A DNA stretch of 64,000 nt from Bryopsis sp. KO-2023. Taxonomy: Eukaryota; Chlorophyta; Ulvophyceae; Bryopsidales; Bryopsidaceae. The translations under genes were made by a program, and so were the position numbers. The notes beneath the pieces were generated by a model that was not told the DNA's origin, searched no databases, and was given only the letters and a program-made list of their open reading frames with translations. Location: the NCBI GenBank assembly GCA_030272585.1, contig BSYQ01000001.1, positions 4,402,001 through 4,466,000 on the forward strand. The letters are read 5' to 3'. Shown here piece after piece: positions 44,991 to 57,058 of the stretch; position 1 is the first letter of the stretch, and each line of letters begins with the position of its first letter.

Positions 44991-47366
44991 CTATGGCTTC
45001 AGCAAAACTTTGATCTGCTTGTGAGGATCTCTTGACCTTTGGAGTGCATAGCCGAAGCCTTCCATAGGGACTTTTTCAGTTCTGCCTCGATCAAGCGCAC
45101 ACAGGAGAAAGAAAAGAATTCGTCAACAGTGAGTGCAAAAGAATCGCTAGGGTAAGCAATCAAGTCAAGTCACAAAGGATATTTGATCTTGAGTAGTGGT
45201 ATGAACCACTCCAGGTGGACCCCCCCCCCCCATTTCCAGATATTCCCTCTTTCAATGGATTCGAATTCTTAGTCACCTTGCCCTCCATTTTCCTTTTTGC
45301 ATCGCTGTCGTCACGTGGTCGATCACATCAGCCTTTCTCTTCAAAGACTCGTCCGTGACTGGACCTCCCGACCACCAAAAGCCTCTCGCATGCAGATTCT
45401 TGAAAATGAACAGGGACGTCGGAAGAGTGACGGGCTGCTCTGACATCCCTCCGTACGTTACCAGAGTACCCCCATGTCTGGACGTCAAAAAAATGGACGG
45501 AGAAACTTGATTACTAAATGGCATCTGCTGTGGTGATGACGTTATCTGTGTCTAAGCATCGTGGTGTGCTTCTCTTTGTATCTTCTATGCATAAATAATG
45601 GCAGAATCTAAAAAAGGAAAACTTGAAACTGTGAAACGGAAACGTAAAATATTAGAATCTTGACCGTGACTGGAAATGGGACGGATACTGGGGACCCACT
45701 TTAGAAGCTTTGCTACGCTGACGGTTGCTCGGCCACCGACACAGTTCAAACCCAATGATCCTTTAGGGAGCCCACTCCTCTCTGCATGTGCACACCGACG
45801 AGCGTGTCATGGAAAGCATATTCTCGCCCCACCCCCACCAGCTTTTTTTTGTTTCGAGCATCGTGATACACAATGATGCAGGGGAAAGAAAAAAGATGAC
45901 TCACCAAAATCATCTCTGGCTTTTTCTTCGGTCGTCACCAGATCCGCACCCAAAGACGTCAACCAAGCTTCCGTTTCTTCAAAATCTGGTCTGAAGAATA
46001 AACACAGCTGAAGTAAATGCACTTTCTTCACTTTCTTGGGGTTGGGTGCTGACGCTGTCCAGCAGAACAAAATCACTAAAAAAGGAATATCTCATTTGGC
46101 TGACATTGAATAGAGAACAGACATGGTGCAACCAGATCTCACACTCACCTTTTCCGCACAATGTTCACTGTTCGAATCCCCCTTTGCTTGGCTAGTTGAA
46201 TGACTGCCTGCCCCAAGAGAAAACAGCGTTCCATGAAGTAAGGTCCTCTTCTTAAATCAAGTTTTTTTGCAGTAAAAACGAGAAAACCCTCTGTTGCATC
46301 ACTCACCATTCCAACGGCACTCGTGGCTCCGTTCTGAACCACCACATCACCCGTTTGAAGGTCCAGGAAATCTTGCAAAAGACAAAAGGCTGTAGGTGGG
46401 CTGCAAGTGTCGAAACAGAATAACTGATAGCTCTTTTAATTTTTGGTATTATTTTTTCGATCCCATCCGTATCATACTCCAAAGTGCACGTCGATTTTGT
46501 TATCACAAAATCTCTGAATGGCATTGAAAATACGACACATACAGGTAGGCTGTAATGTTTTTTGTCCATATGCTTTATTTTTGAATGATGCTTGTACAAG
46601 TGGTGGGGTTGGGTTGGGTTGCATACTTGATGGCACACGTTGCTGCACACTCCAAGGGAATAATATTTGGAACCTTGTGCCATAATTTCGCTTCAAATAC
46701 GCCACTCGTTCGCCAGGTGCCTTGCGATGCCGCCAGTGGAACAGCCCATTCTCCAATTTTCAAGTTTTCAACCTGACTGAACAACATAAAAAATAAAAAA
46801 TCCACTCTGCATGCATTCATCCTCGAAGCATTTTCAAAACTGAACAAAAAAAAAGTGCTGCTTGCAATGTTCAAAAAACAAAAAGATTTGTAAGAGTTGA
46901 TGTCCAGGTTGAAAATATGTCTGTGAAGATGGCTTTGACGTCTTTTCCCCACGGTTTGAAAGTCGTCACCTCATTGCCAACTTCGGTAACTTCTGCCACG
47001 CCTTCGTTTCCAGCAACGGCTGGAAGCTCAGGTTTCAGTGGATACGTCCCTTGAATCTGGTTTATATCCGACGGGTTCACTGGCGACTGAAACCACCAAG
47101 AACAAGATCTCACGCTTCCTTTGCGAAAGAGTTAACTCAATCTCAGCAGTGTTCGGTGTAGATCAACTCACTGCGAGGAACCGCAGCCTGACTTCATTGG
47201 GACCGATCTGGTCGGCGACGTCTTGCTTCTGGAACTTTAAAACGTCAGCGGGTTGGCCGTGATGGGGATACACTAGAGCCCTCTCAACTGCACTTCCTGA
47301 AGCTGACAGGCACCGCGCCGCCGCCGCTCTGGGCGTTAGATTCAGCGAACGCCAAAGTGCCAGCAT
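44991..47366 (-). CDS. MECR: Mitochondrial trans-2-enoyl-CoA (enoyl-thioester) reductase
   Basis: Nine minus-strand exons: 47366-47172, 47086-46953, 46776-46627, 46400-46307, 46207-46149, 45990-45905, 45781-45700, 45477-45277 and 45081-44991, 363 residues with all phases matching. The enzyme does the last, NADPH-dependent step of mitochondrial fatty acid synthesis, which supplies lipoate precursors. Family marks: [16 protein letters not shown] (the Tyr is the catalytic residue), [36 protein letters not shown] (NADPH-binding loop), [33 protein letters not shown] and a final [13 protein letters not shown]. The first 25 residues are rich in Arg, Ala and Ser with no acidic residue, a good mitochondrial presequence. 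Length and ends match animal and plant MECR. Divergent from the next gene, with 151 bp between starts. Confidence 0.96.
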
Positions 47367-47517
47367 CCTTGTCCAAAATTGGCACCGCCCACCAGCCGGT
47401 GTCTATGTATGTCGTACTGGGGGATCCAGAGATTCTGGCACCACTCTGTCATCAAGCTGGATGGCTCTCCTGCATAAATTTCCAAAAGTGTTCAGAAGAG
47501 AGCGATGGCGTTACAAC
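47367..47517. promoter_or_regulatory. Very short candidate bidirectional promoter, MECR / WD40 gene
   Basis: Only 151 bp lie between the two divergent start codons, so promoters and 5' leaders of both genes must share this segment or overlap the first exons. Confidence 0.5.
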
Positions 47518-49627
47518 ATGGCACCAGCCCCCAAACTTGTTCAGCTTGTGAAGGCGCCGCTTGATTTTGAAACGGAGTGCTCTCCTGGTGCTCTGCACGG
47601 TTGCCGCGTCGCGTTGCAGGTGTGCCGTCGCGACAGCGGATATACCGCCCACCGACTCTTAAGCAAAATATCAACCACTCTTTTCTGCTGTAGGATGCGG
47701 AGAGCGCGGAAGCGGCGGGCGGTGCGTTCGTTGCGAACGCAAATAGAATATATGGAGTGAAGGTGAGCCATGCAGGAGAAACAGAAAAAAACAGCTCCAG
47801 TGGTACATGATGGTGTTGGTACCCTTCTTTCTTGCTCTCTCGTTTCAGAGATCTTCAGAAGATTCAATTCAATGTTATTTCCAGATTCCATCCCTTCCTA
47901 AATTGGCAGCTGTTGAGGGGAGGAAAGGTGTTTACATGCCAACCAGAGTCGAGGTGACTGCAACTGCAGTTTGCATTTCACATTGATCCAGAAGTGTTGA
48001 GAAAAGAATGAAAGAATGATTCCCAGTTCGGGTGACCAGTGCAAGAAAATTTACTGAGTGCAATCAAATGAGGTTGATTCTTGTCGTGGGCATTGTGCAA
48101 TCAGTGAATGTTGCAATGCCATTCTTGCCAGAACCCAAGTTTTTTTTTTGGCCTCTAATGAAGGTCGACATGATCGAGTTTGAAAACTATTCCTTCCGGT
48201 CGGAGGTTCAGAGCATTGATATATCCGAAAGTTCAGACGGTGAGTGACCTTTTCTTTTCATCTTAGGGTGCATGTATTCATGCATTCTACTTTTCTTGTT
48301 CGACCTCCGAGATTCCAAACAACAATATCAATGCCATGGTTTTCTTACCTTTTTTTTAGACTGTGATATTTTTGGACAAGGAATGTCGATGGTAAGAGAG
48401 CTGGTTTTACGATTTTCGCCAGGAAGGTAGCGTTCTTGTTGGTGGAGTGGATTCGTACGGCTATGCAAGCATCGGACGCGTTGCAAAAGACTGGCACTCC
48501 CGCTCCCTCGAGCAGCCAACCACGATATCCCAACCCCCCAGATCAATCAGGTCAGCAAACCCATCAAACAGATGCATTATGATTTTGATTACGGCCAGGG
48601 CGTTCCATTTCGGTGCGTTTTGAGAGACAGTGACTTTGATGCAGGGAGGCGGGGTGGGCAGGGATAAGATTCGATCCGACAGATCCGTCTAATTTTGCAA
48701 TATCCACAAGCATGGCCAGGGAAACGGTATTGTACGGCGATAATCGAATCGCACGAGTGTTTGCTCTGGGGCAGCCACCGATGGACCTAGCTTTCAATCC
48801 TGAAGATGGGAAAACCATGATCGTCGCAAATGGAAACGAAGTAGGGGGCCACAGTATGACATTTTGTTCTTCCTGAAAAAGATTTTGCCCCTATGGCACT
48901 CCATAATTATCCTCTGGCGTGATTGAGGAGTTTTGGGATGAAATTGTCGAAAAGCAAAAAGTAAAAGCAAGAATACATGTGTAAATATGGGATTGATCTG
49001 TGTGGGGGCAGGTTTGGGTGCTGGACTCCAGGGTGGGGGAAAGTGGAGGTTGTGTGGGGAGGATCCTTGCCAGTCACATCGGTTCGCAAATTTTTTGTGT
49101 GAGATGGTCTGGGTCCTCAGACGTGGTTGGCGTCGGGGGCTCCGAGCGCAACCTGACTTTGTGGGAGCCAAGAAAATGGAGGCAGCTGTGCAGATGGTCG
49201 AACTGCTTAAAGGAGGCTATCACTGGGTTGGAGTTTTCTGAAGTCGCACCAGGACATTGTTATGTATCAGGTAATTCTTCCTTGCGATGTATTGGTATGG
49301 GACGTGGAAGGGCAAGATGAGTAGCAAAGGGAGGTGGGGTGCCTGTTGTATGCAATATCCAATTGGCTGTTTTGTTCTGTGAATGCAGGAATGGATCCGG
49401 CGTGCGTGTGTGGTGTGTGGGATAGACCCCCATCCGGCAAAGGGAAAAGGAAACAATCTGTTCTGGAAGAAGGAAGCGATGTCCAGTCGCACAGAGGATC
49501 TGCCCCCTCATTCAAGGGCGATTCTCGATGGCTTGGGGTGGCTGGGTGTCGAGGGGGGGATCGGCTCGCAGGCCTTGCTTCTTCAGGGAACCTATTTTTG
49601 GCCAGTTTTGAGGCTTCAAGGGGTTGA
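47518..49627 (+). CDS. WD40-repeat protein, family not identified
   Basis: Nine exons keep phase: 47518-47619, 47694-47762, 47849-47953, 48164-48239, 48360-48391, 48423-48550, 48645-48840, 49012-49270 and 49389-49627, 401 residues. Propeller blades are suggested by SVLVGGVDSYG, WAGIRFDPTDPSNFAIS, PPMDLAFNPEDGKTMIVA, VWVLDSR, IFCVRWSGSSDVVGVGG, NLTLWEPRKW, ITGLEFSEVAPGHCYVSG and CVCGVWDRPP, ending with LAGLASSGNLFLASF. About six blades are visible. The function is unknown; these are usually scaffolds. The fourth to sixth exons contain a 32-bp exon and a 31-bp intron, which both look needed to keep the frame. An upstream ATG at 47461 is in another frame. Confidence 0.78.
48392..48422 (+). other. 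Candidate 31-bp intron in the WD40 gene
   Basis: GTAAGA...TTTTCGCCAG, 31 bp. Reading through hits an in-frame stop within 20 codons. Removing it joins a 32-bp exon to a WD-type blade (EGSVLVGGVDSYG) in frame. Confidence 0.55.
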
Positions 49628-50188
49628 CACTTCTTTCTTCAGCGTTTTTCTATGCAGACCCACCCAAATCCCACTTTATTTTTTTGCGATTGTTCTGTTG
49701 AGGATTAGAATGCACAGGAGAGTGTCTTGTCCATGTTACCTTGTTCCAAACAAAATGCATCATGTGATTTGATTGGTGAAGCGGTTTATGGTGTCAGGAA
49801 GGATGAGCAAATCCGGCTCACATCCACTCCAGTTTGAGAAATAATGGAAATAAATGCACACCATGGCAGACTCTGAGCACAGATTAAGAAGAACAGTTTT
49901 TCATTAAAAAAATCTGACAAAAATTTCCAGCGCTTTTTAGAGCGAGCCTCTTGCTCGGCACAAATCTAAAAACTAATGCCAAGCAACAAGCTGAGTGAAA
50001 TCTTGCCTCAACAGCAACCTGCAGAAGAAGCACCAAAATTGCACGCTTTCCAAAACCCCTTATCAAAAATACCAGAAACCAACCAAACACCGACACACCA
50101 CTGTGTTTTGACCGATCCCCCACGCCCTCCCAAGAAGAAAAACGAAGCAAAGAAGAATCAAGAGTTACCCTCACTCCCCCATGGCTAT
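49628..50188. other. Convergent intergenic region; nothing recognised
   Basis: 3' flanks of the WD40 gene (plus) and of the unrecognised minus-strand gene. No domain, repeat or RNA gene seen. Confidence 0.4.
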
Positions 50189-53100
50189 TCAAGTCTCGGT
50201 GGCGAGGTCCAATTTCTCCTCTGCCTCTTTATGCTGCTTCTGCTTGTACCGTCGGAGCCCATTCAAAATGAATTTCCCGCCAGGGTCTTTATCATATTGA
50301 AACATATTTGGCCTGATTTCTGCAGTCATTGCTTCGTATGACGGCGGCGCATGGGGGCTTAACTGGTTTGGATTGTCAGGATCGGGGGCAATACTAAATC
50401 CATTGGCCAAATACAACATGTTGTGGGCCATCTGGGTTCTCACTTGTTGATCCACTGGTCGATTTCCCATGACTTGGCTGAAGAGAGCGTATGTTAATTT
50501 GGGGTTGTTCGAGAATCCCACTTCGGAAGTATATTGCTTGGAAACTGGCCCAGGTGCAGTCGCTGACAGGAACCAAATGAAAAGATTTCAAGAATAGCAT
50601 CAAATGGGCAGAAGTATACTGTTCCTGCAACATGCCTACAAATGCAGGTATGGCATAGTGCTATTTATGGTAAATGTATAAAAAAAATTAAAAATAATCA
50701 GAGAATGTACAACAGAAGAGGGTCTTGTCAACAAAATCTGAATAATGACCGGTGCTTGACTGATGAGGGGATCCAGATTTAGTCCCAAGAATTTGTCCTG
50801 GAATTTGTCCTCCGCAAATATATATTTGTCCTCCAGCCTGCATATGTCCAGTTGGGGTACCAAAAGGACAAGCATGAGTCACAAGGTGATCGGTACAGGA
50901 TTGCCGCAAATTTCGACAGAAACTTAAGCCTTAAATACCCCACCTTCCACCAACACTCCGCCGCCTGGAGTCGCTGTGAAGAATAGCATCGTATCGGGCA
51001 AAACTCGACTTCCAGAAACCCAGGACGCCTTGCCTCTCAGCTTCTCACGGTCAAACATGTCGATGAGCTCGTCCAAATCTTCCATGTCAGACTTTGATGC
51101 ATTCAAATCTTCCAGAGTCCTCGTCAGTCTCTGCTTGTATTCCCTACAGAACACAACGCACATAAAAAAAATAATGCAAAAAAAAGGAAAGGCAACACTC
51201 CCCACAAGACGATTTGGACTGGGACCTCTAAAATTTCGCTGAAATCGTTCAACACTAACACAGTTTCACCCGGCAAATAGAAAACTCTCAAAATCAGAAA
51301 AATGAAAAAAACGAGGATGGATCGATTAATTCCAACCTTAGCCCGACAACGCACCTTTGCATTTGTGGTAGACTGAGCCTCTTCGTAGGCACCACCAACA
51401 GAGTCAATGCATATTTGGACGAAGCATTGATCACATCGTCGTAAAATTTAGGGTTTCGCAAAACCTGCAAATTCCCACCAGGAAAATCAGCCATGCATAC
51501 ACCACCTCGATTTTTCATTTATTATTCAGACCCAACCCTAGAACTGTGAACAATATTGTGATACCGTGAATATGAGACAGCCTGTGGCGACATCAAGAGT
51601 CATCAACATACATTCTATGATAAAAACGGTCTTTTTCTTTTTATAATCCTCTCCTGCTCCCGAAAAAGCACAATTCTTGTTCAGTCCATTATGGTTTGTT
51701 TTCATAACTCCATTGATAAGAACAAATGAACAAAAAGTAATCCAGCTGCAATGAATCGTTAACAGACACAGAACGCACACCTCATCGGGATCTCGACCTG
51801 CCCAGTCTTTACCCAACACACCCTCAACCAGCTTCTCCTTTGCATCTGCAGGCACAATCAGGCTACTTCTCAGAAATCCCAACAAATTAGGCAATCACTC
51901 AGGAGCCATCTCAACACCGACGTGCAGGAGAAGACTGTCCAGTAAAACCTCCGACAGCACCCAACACTTGATTTTAACATTTCCAGACTGACATTTCGAG
52001 GTTCTCCATTCCTAAACGACGTTTATGTGTTGGAAAGCAGGTTTGAGCGGTGTCCAATCACGACGACACTCACAAAGGCCATAGGCGAACAACGTTCCAC
52101 CCCAAAATCCTTTGGACATCTGTCCATCGGCCACCTTTGAGCCATCCAGCAGCACGGCTGCCTCTTCGGGAGACAGATTAAGCCTGTCAGCGTTGGGTTT
52201 CAAAGACATGCTGTCCATGCTTTTGATCTTCTCTTTGCTGCGGGTCGACAAACGGACAAAAAAATCGAGAATTGATCAAAACCGAGTGCTTGAGAAAAAT
52301 TGGGTGTTTCGTGATCTGCTCAAGTTTATTCTTTAATTTTCCATGTCAGACTGGAGGAGATACATCCCATGCGACGGGGTGAAGAAACCAACACGGACTC
52401 CGACATAAAGAAAGAAAGACACTCTGAAAACATGAAAGCTTTGGCGCCCCTGGATTATCACAGGAGAGCCTGCTACACCCAGATCGGGAATAGCTCACGA
52501 AAAGGTGACTACAAAAAAACAAGCGGTTTCAATTTGGTGAGCCCTACTTTTCTTCAATCTCGTTCATAGTGTCCTTGCCTCCACCCCGCTCCTCATAGAT
52601 ACGTTTTTCTTCTTGCTTTTGGATCAGTTTTTTCAGACTGACGGATCGGCCCTTGTACTTCACTTTGCCATCATCTGCAAACATGTCCATTGCCTGCGCC
52701 AATCAAAACGAAATAATGAGGACAGCAATGTCCAGAAAATTTGCAACACCCCCCGCCCCCTCTTTGAAACCCACCTTTTCTTTTGTGTCGGAACAGTTTC
52801 AACAGCCAGTTGTTCAGAAAAACGAACAAAAATCCAGCAAGGAGTTTTCAAATCTTCTTAAAAAAAACTTACATGAAAAACTTTCATATTCATAAACTTA
52901 GTTGTTACATTCTTTGTGCCATACGCAAGGCCATCATCGTTCAGTATTGGCGAAAATATCACATAATATAGATTTACCTTTTCGATAAGGCCCCTTTGCT
53001 CCTCTTTCGGCAGGGAAAGAAACTCCATCGTTAGTTCCTCCGTGGCTTCTTTTGACAGCGGGGGTGCATCTTTTTTTAAAACGATCGATGCAAATCTGAA

Positions 53101-53596
53101 CACACGCATAAAAATACCAACAGTGTCCAATCAGAGGGGTGGGAGGGGAATTTTGGCCTCTCAAGACAGGTGGTCTTTCAGGCTGGGCCATTCTCAATGT
53201 CAGAATTCATGCATCGAATTTCATCGATGTCTCGAAAGAAGATCAATCCAGTGGATTTAGTCCTATTGATCCAGCAGGTGATAAAAGTAGTAAATTCTTC
53301 GATCCAAATTCTGCTGGTGACCAGAAGTGTACGAACTGTACGACATGGTCCTGTACATATTTTTAGACAAGAAGATTGCGCACCTACCTGCTGCCACAGG
53401 CCACCATCCGCGGTACAGCCAGAATTCCTTGATCGCCCATATGTGGAGGAACGTCTCCGACCATGAACCTCCTCACAGCGTCGCCAACTCCAGCCAGTCC
53501 AGCGGATACCTGGCGGCCAGTGCGTGAACAGCCTTCGCGAAACTCACGGCAGGCGACCTCGGGCGTCCATTTTCTCTTTCCATGGAGCTGTGGCAT
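50189..53596 (-). CDS. Unrecognised 461-residue protein, eight exons
   Basis: Minus-strand exons 53596-53388, 53095-52978, 52693-52548, 52237-52074, 51845-51781, 51464-51355, 51143-50944 and 50562-50189 join with no phase conflict from ATG to stop, so I am confident that it is a real gene. I recognise no domain. Residues 1-70 are basic and Arg/Gly-rich and could be an organelle-targeting region (TGRQVSAGLAGVGDAVRRF). Residues 70-200 are charged and helical (TMEFLSLPKEEQRGLIEK, SLKKLIQKQEEKRIYEERG). A short hydrophobic/aromatic stretch follows (MSKGFWGGTLFAYGLYAKE), then helical segments (TRTLEDLNASKSDMEDLDEL), a small beta-like part (SWVSGSRVLPDTMLFF) and a C-terminal segment (YALFSQVMGNRPVDQQVRT). 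No signal peptide or clear membrane helix. Divergent from PdxS. Confidence 0.75.
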
Positions 53597-53908
53597 GGTC
53601 GCTGACCAGCCGATCGATCGAAACAGCACTGGAAACCTTGGTCGACTTTGGTGTGAACGCACCCAAACAGAGGACGGTCCAGAAATGTGAATCTGGTGAA
53701 ATCGCATCATCTGGGGAACGGTGTGACATGGGGCACAGTGACGAACAATTTGTCGACAGGTGTAATGGCACGTGCTGTTTTTAGCAGGAAATCGCCCACC
53801 TTCGATAACTTCTCCGAGCCTCACTTCTCTACTCCCGAACGAAGAGCGTTTTTTTTTGCACTCTCCCCCATAACTTCTCATCTTTCGGAGCATACTCGAT
53901 CAGCAAAA
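53597..53908. promoter_or_regulatory. Candidate bidirectional promoter, unknown gene / PdxS
   Basis: 312 bp separate the divergent starts. A T run lies just upstream of the PdxS leader near 53850. The minus strand is open through much of this stretch, so a longer first exon of the unknown gene cannot be excluded. Confidence 0.4.
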
Positions 53909-55525
53909 ATGACCGACGTCAAGAAGGGAACCTTCGGTGTCAAGGTGCGACTCCTGCCGCCCCCCAGGCCATTCTTGAGGTTTGTGTCGCATCTATTGGG
54001 CATGGAGTGTTTTGTTCTCTAGAATAAACGCCCTACGTTTTCCTCCTTCTGCACAGGTGGGCCTCGCCCAGATGTTGAAGGGTGGCGTCATTATGGATGT
54101 GACAAACGCAGAGCAAGCTAGAATCGCGGAGGAAGCTGGTGCTTGCGCTGTGATGGCTCTGGAGCGCGTGCCTGCCGATATCCGTAAAGATGGTGGTGTC
54201 GCTCGTATGAGCGACCCAAACATGATAAAGGAGATCAAGGCTGCTGTCACCATTCCAGTCATGGCCAAGGCCCGTATTGGTCACTTCGTCGAGGCTCAGG
54301 TGCTGGAATCCCTGGGAGTCGACTACGTCGATGAGTCTGAGGTAGGCTACTGGGGAGAAGCACCAAGAAGAAAAAAAAACTCCTCAAACACATGTGAGGT
54401 CAAGGAAATGGCTTTCAGAGTGTTTGAGAATCTTTGTGAAAAAAATTGTAGGTGCTCACTCCTGCTGACGAAACCCACCACATCAACAAGCACAACTTCA
54501 CCGCTCCTTTTGTGTGTGGCTGCCGTAATCTCGGAGAGGCTCTGAGGCGAATCGCCGAAGGAGCTGCGATGATCCGCACCAAGGCAAGCAAATAGAGCTG
54601 AGCTCAAAATATTAGATTTATTAGCACCATAGCAGGCACCCATCCTCACATCTTGAGTAAAATGGAATGTCTCCACTCTCAGAATTCCTAAATAAAATGA
54701 TCAACCCCAGCAGGCTGTTTTATTTTTCCAAACCACCGCAACACATCTGTCTCAATCTTGTAGAAAGCTGTTTATGTTCCTCATGGATTGAATGCAGGTT
54801 TTCTTCTGTCCAAATAACTGAATGAGTCTTAGGTTCGAAGGAAATTAAGGAGGTATTTGGTGTTGTAGGGTGAGGCAGGTACTGGAGATGTGGTGGAGGC
54901 AGTCCGCCACTGCCGCTCCGTGATGGGATCCATCAGGCAGCTTCAGTCGATGGATGACGATGAGTTGTACGTTTTTGCCAAGGAGATTAGGGCTCCTATC
55001 GAGCTTGTCAGACAGACCAAACACTTGGGAAGGTGAGTCAACACTCTTGCATGGATAACAGGAACAAAATGCATGAAAAACTAGCTTCTCCTGGTCAAAC
55101 TTTTTTGAAAATATCACTGTGGGGAAGCAAAACGCATCAGTGACCTGGAGGGTTTCTGACAGCCCTCAGCGTGTAGTGGAGGACTGTAGGGTGAATGCAC
55201 ACAAATCTTTTGCGAGTGCTCGTTATCTCAGTGTGTGGGGTTTTCTCTGTTCAGGTTGCCGGTGGTTAACTTCGCTGCTGGTGGTGTTGCCACCCCAGCT
55301 GATGCAGCATTGATGATGCAGCTGGGTGTGGATGGTGTGTTTGTTGGATCTGGAGTGTTCAAATCTGGCAACCCCAAGGTCAGAGCTCAAGCCATCGTCC
55401 AGGCAGTCACCCACTACAATGACCCGAAGGTTATTGCTGAGGTGTCTGCTGGCCTTGGCGAGGCGATGGTTGGCATCAACTGCAAGGGAGAGAAGTTCGA
55501 GAGCTATGCTGTTCGCTCAGAGTAA
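53909..55525 (+). CDS. PDX1: Pyridoxal 5'-phosphate synthase, PdxS/PDX1/SNZ subunit
   Basis: Five exons: 53909-53944, 54057-54341, 54452-54583, 54869-55032 and 55255-55525, 295 residues, the normal length. It builds vitamin B6 from ribose 5-phosphate, glyceraldehyde 3-phosphate and ammonia supplied by a PdxT/PDX2 glutaminase, which is not in this window. All catalytic marks are present: Asp26 in GGVIMDV, Lys83 in [10 protein letters not shown] (the imine-forming lysine) and Lys151 in MIRTKGEAGTG, which takes part in the second active site. Also [14 protein letters not shown] and [19 protein letters not shown]. The C-terminal tail ([15 protein letters not shown]) matches eukaryotic PDX1. The first exon codes for only 12 residues. 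The third intron has a GC donor. Cytosolic; no targeting sequence. One of the most strongly conserved genes in the window. Confidence 0.98.
54584..54868 (+). other. GC-AG intron in PdxS
   Basis: The exon ends ACCAAG and is followed by GCAAGC; the acceptor is TTGTAG at 54868. The join rebuilds RTKGEAGTG, an invariant PdxS motif, so the GC donor is required unless the genome sequence has an error. Confidence 0.9.
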
Positions 55526-57058
55526 CTGTGGCTTTTGCATATACGAATGGATGACGTTTGGATAATTTGGGATTATTTTTTGCATCTAGTTGTGTGGCTT
55601 CGTTGCGGTTTGGGGTATCAGCAGCGATCGGATGCTATGGTTTTGTATTTGATGTGCCGCCAATCTGTTCAGGCAATGCAGGTGAATGCACACCATTGCA
55701 TATGCTTATTTCTGATTCGGACAGGCATCTTTTGTGTTAATTCGATGCATTTGCTCTATTTGGACACAGAGGAAGGGTGGTTCACAGTGTCAGGTCCCAC
55801 AATCAGCATCTCCATCTCTGTATTTCTGTTTTGGATCTGGAGCAGAGGCTCAGAAATTGTTTCGTTGTGCTGTGCTGTTTGCCATGAATCAGATAACTTG
55901 GCCACCTTGCACCAAGCTTAAAAATCTGCCCACTTGCCAGTATTTCTAGACCCATGCTATGCAACAGTCCACCACCAGGCGGTGAATTCTTTTTATCTTC
56001 TAAGGACACACAGTGTCACGTGCTTCCTATCATGGTGACGTTCATGGGTCATCTCCCTTGTTCCTTCTGTTAACTCAATGTCACTTAGAATGGCTTGACA
56101 CCTATAAGGTGGCCTCCTGGAGCGGTGTGCGGTGTGCGATGACCTCCAGTGACCACCCAACCGTCATGACCAGTTCGGCCCACAACGATTCTAGACTGTT
56201 CACTCGCAATCAGCCCGACCACCCAAACCCCACAATCAGTCCTTACCCAAGCGGTTCCACCTCTCACAGAAAAAACCAAGTTGCACTACTGTGCAACTTA
56301 GGCTCCTTGAGTTATTTTATGTGACTTTCCTGTCCGGAGACACCTGGTGTTAGAGCCAGCACAAATCCGATCTTGCTCTTGCAACCCACTGTTTTCATGC
56401 TTTCTCACTACCAGTCTTGGCTCAAACTTTTTCAGCTGCTCTACAACACCCGTGATTCACTCCTGGCACTCATTCTCCTTCTGCCCTGTGCACTACAACA
56501 CATTTCTTCTTCGAGAGGCGTTATCAAAATATTGGTCTTTGATAAGCTTTCCTATTGTTCACGATAATACATAGCCCCAACTCTGTTCTTTGCTGGTTCA
56601 TAGAATGAGCATCGAAATCGGAACTCTGCAGTCAGACAAGGTCGTTTGCCCATTAAGATCCATGGTTCATTCATCGCATGCGTTAGTTTTCGATGTCATG
56701 AAAAAAAACCTTCGCACTAAGTCGGGGATGAATCGTGCGCACCACAGACCAGATGCACTTTTAAATCCCAACACAAATCAGTTCCAGGTGGAAACACAAA
56801 TGGTGGGCGGGTCTTGTGTTGTTTGAATCTTGCCCCATTCATGATTTTCCAGACAATGTTCAAAACACAACAATGAATTGCCAGCAGCAGTCGCCAGCAA
56901 AAATGGCAGCTCCTTTGATCCACAGCGTGAGTTTCGAGAGAACACGTAATCAGCCAGGATTTACAATAGAATCCTGTACTCATGCTTGTGTTTCCGGCCT
57001 GCTGTTTTCAGCCGCGACTTCCCCTCCGCTATTTCGCATAACACCTCCACTCCCCAAA
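55526..57058. other. 1.5-kb intergenic region; nothing recognised
   Basis: 3' flank of PdxS and 5' flank of the next plus-strand gene. Short open frames (for example near 56590-56826) lack ATG context, splice logic or domains. No homopolymer longer than about 8. Confidence 0.4.

Noticed and set aside
52369-52569. Plus-strand frame of 66 codons inside the unrecognised minus-strand gene
   Set aside because: It falls in an intron of the minus-strand gene (52547-52238), whose exons join cleanly across it. No independent evidence.
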